Source of the DNA: Pseudolysinimonas_A sp947085045
Lineage (GTDB): Bacteria; Actinomycetota; Actinomycetes; Actinomycetales; Microbacteriaceae
Length of the DNA stretch: 63,653 nt
Assembly: GCA_947085045.1 (NCBI GenBank)
Contig: CAMTUU010000012.1
Span: 1 to 63,653, forward strand
Reading direction: 5' to 3'
Shown: in pieces, positions 62,241-63,653 of the stretch
How positions within the stretch are numbered: position 1 is the stretch's first letter
Layout: the number at the start of each line of letters is the position of its first letter
Translations under genes and position numbers: made by a program
Notes under the pieces: generated by a model
The model's input: the letters and a program-made list of their open reading frames with translations, nothing else
What the model was told of the DNA's origin: nothing
Database searches by the model: none

Positions 62241-63214
62241 CCGAGTCGATGACGATGACGAAGGCGCTCAACGAGGGTCTTCGAGCCGCGCTCGCCGCGA
62301 ACGACCGCGTGCTGCTCATGGGCGAAGACATCGGCACGCTCGGCGGCGTGTTCCGGGTGACCGAGGGGCTCAAGGCGCAGTTCGGCGAGAACCGAGTGCT
62401 CGACACGCCGCTCGCCGAGTCGGGCATCGTCGGCACCGCGATCGGCCTCGCGCTGCGCGGCTTCCGCCCGGTCTGCGAGATCCAGTTCGACGGATTCATC
62501 TACCCCGGGTTCGACCAGATCACCTCGCAGCTCGCGAAGCTCACGGCCCGCACCGAGGGGAACCAGCGGTTCCCGGTCGTCATCCGGGTGCCCTACGGCG
62601 GGCACATCGGCGCGGTCGAACACCACCAGGAGAGCCCCGAGGCGTACTTCGCGCACACCCCGGGCTTGCGCGTCGTCAGCCCGGCGACCCCGCACGACGC
62701 GTACTGGATGATCCAGCAGGCGATCTCCAGCGACGACCCGGTGCTGTTCTTCGAGCCGAAGAGCCGGTACTGGCCCAAGGGTGAGGTCGACCTGGGTTCC
62801 TCCGACACCCCCCTGCACGCGAGCCGCGTGGTGCGCACGGGCACGGACGCCACCCTCGTCGGCCACGGTGCGATGGTGGCGACGCTGCTCCAGGCGGCCG
62901 ATATCGCCGCCGGGGAGGGCATGAGCCTCGAGGTGATCGACCTCCGCTCGCTGTCGCCGATCGACTACGCGCCGATCCTCTCGTCGGTGCAGAAGACCGG
63001 ACGGCTCGTCGTCGCCCAGGAGGCACCCGGACACGTCAGCGTCGGCTCGGAGATCGCCGCGACGATCGCCGAGCGCGCGTTCTACTCGCTGCAGGCGCCC
63101 GTGTTGCGGGTGAGCGGCTTCGACACCCCGTTCCCGCCCGCGAAGCTCGAGTCCGCGTATCTGCCCGACGCCGATCGCGTGCTCGAGGCCGTCGACCGGG
63201 CACTGGCCTACTAG
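62237..63214 (+). CDS. pdhB: 2-oxoacid dehydrogenase E1 component, beta subunit
   Basis: The product is 325 residues. MGEDIGTLGGVFRVTEGL, ESGIVGTAIGLALRGFRPVCEIQF and VPYGGHIGAVEHHQESPEAYF match the E1beta family. It completes the alpha2beta2 tetramer and contacts E2. It overlaps the alpha gene by 4 nt and is followed 28 nt later by the E2 gene. Confidence 0.93.
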   Translation: MTESMTMTKALNEGLRAALAANDRVLLMGEDIGTLGGVFRVTEGLKAQFGENRVLDTPLAESGIVGTAIGLALRGFRPVCEIQFDGFIYPGFDQITSQLAKLTARTEGNQRFPVVIRVPYGGHIGAVEHHQESPEAYFAHTPGLRVVSPATPHDAYWMIQQAISSDDPVLFFEPKSRYWPKGEVDLGSSDTPLHASRVVRTGTDATLVGHGAMVATLLQAADIAAGEGMSLEVIDLRSLSPIDYAPILSSVQKTGRLVVAQEAPGHVSVGSEIAATIAERAFYSLQAPVLRVSGFDTPFPPAKLESAYLPDADRVLEAVDRALAY

Positions 63215-63242
63215 CCAGCTGACATCCAAGGAGGCATTCGGC

Positions 63243-63636
63243 ATGGCGCAGGAATTCCCGCTCCCCGACGTCGGTGAGGGTCTCACCGAGGCCGAGATCG
63301 TCTCGTGGAAGGTCAAGCCGGGCGACACCGTCACGGTGAATCAGGTGCTGGTCGAGATCGAGACGGCCAAGTCGCTCGTCGAGCTGCCGTCGCCGTTCGC
63401 CGGCACGGTCACCGAGCTGCTCTTCGAGGAGGGTGCGACCGTCGAGGTCGGGGCTCCGATCATCCGCGTCGATTCGGCCGGCGGCACGATCGAGCTGCAG
63501 GCTCCGCGCGAGGCGGATGTCGTGGGCGAGGTCGCGGATCCGTCCGGCGAGAGTTCGGGCGCGGTGCTTGTCGGCTACGGGTCGTCGGGGCATGGGGCCA
63601 CGCGCCGCCGCCGCCGCCCGGCCGCCGTCGCCCCGG
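63243..63636 (+). CDS. pdhC: 2-oxoacid dehydrogenase E2 component, 5' part only
   Basis: The first about 131 codons of a dihydrolipoyl acyltransferase, starting at ATG 63243 with AAGGAGG upstream. One lipoyl domain is complete: PLPDVGEGLTEAEIVSWKV, VEIETAKSLVELPSPFAG with lipoyl K43. The linker (about 80-131) is then cut by the adapter at 63637. The peripheral-subunit-binding and catalytic domains lie beyond the contig. It accepts the acyl group from E1. Confidence 0.93.
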
Positions 63637-63653
63637 AGATCGGAAGAGCACAC
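63637..63653. other. Illumina adapter remnant at the right contig end
   Basis: AGATCGGAAGAGCACAC is the start of the TruSeq read-1 3' adapter. It is not genomic and truncates the E2 gene. Translated on the minus strand it gives the well-known artefact MCSSDL. Confidence 0.97.

Noticed and set aside
63036..63653. Minus-strand protein beginning MCSSDL at the right end
   Set aside because: It starts inside the sequencing adapter and is antisense to the E1beta and E2 genes.

Overview
The window is one assembled contig from a high-GC actinobacterium, most probably a member of the Microbacteriaceae. This rests on the very high GC content, frequent GTG starts, the order dnaA-dnaN-gnd-recF-dciA-gyrB-gyrA-DUF3566 around an oriC with TTATCCACA-type DnaA boxes, the fhaA-fhaB-pstP-rodA-pbpA-pknA-pknB cell-wall kinase cluster, crgA, a class E sortase and a DUF6049 protein beside murJ. 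The genus cannot be named from sequence alone. Both ends carry Illumina adapter sequence (1-12 and 63637-63653), so the first and last genes are cut by the contig ends and not by biology.

Layout. (1) 1-13416 is an accessory region: two unknown small genes, a BASS-family transporter, an unrecognised protein with a C-terminal PD-(D/E)XK-like nuclease motif, an EamA exporter, a type I restriction-modification operon (hsdM-hsdS-hsdR) with a wHTH-nucleotidyltransferase (MNT) and HEPN pair inserted between hsdS and hsdR, a tRNA-Leu(CAG), and a hipBA toxin-antitoxin pair whose hipA is broken by a single-base frameshift. This is a defence and toxin-antitoxin island next to a tRNA gene. (2) 13475-22286 is the phospho-signalling and elongation operon. 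(3) 22333-26698 holds a glutamine amidotransferase, a 52-residue membrane protein, a sortase, crgA, a degenerate rhomboid, a cyclophilin, an unknown anchored protein and two tRNAs. (4) 26747-43580 is the replication-origin block: gyrA/gyrB, dciA, recF, gnd, dnaN, oriC, dnaA, rpmH, rnpA, yidD, yidC, khpB, rsmG, parA, parB, with two parS sites flanking rsmG, then ddl. (5) 43585-49757 (aminotransferase, trxA, trxB, murJ, DUF6049) runs away on the minus strand. (6) 49828-55811 carries pcnA, rpsF-ssb-rpsR-rplI, a 462-bp spacer rich in DnaA-box-like 9-mers, dnaB and two membrane genes. (7) 55821-63636 holds purB, a low-molecular-weight phosphatase, a WXG-like/hydrolase gene pair, a phage-holin-like membrane protein, hisC, and the E1alpha, E1beta and truncated E2 genes of a 2-oxoacid dehydrogenase.

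How it works together. The core genes couple origin firing (DnaA, DnaN, DciA, DnaB, gyrase), segregation (ParAB-parS) and septal or lateral wall growth (PknA/B, PstP, FhaA/B, RodA, PbpA, CrgA, MurJ). Many promoters appear to be leaderless: a TAnnnT -10 hexamer lies 6-8 nt before the start codon. The most interesting accessory features are the MNT-HEPN module inside the type I R-M operon, the PD-(D/E)XK orphan, the long C-terminal extension of the frameshifted HipA and the WXG-hydrolase pair.
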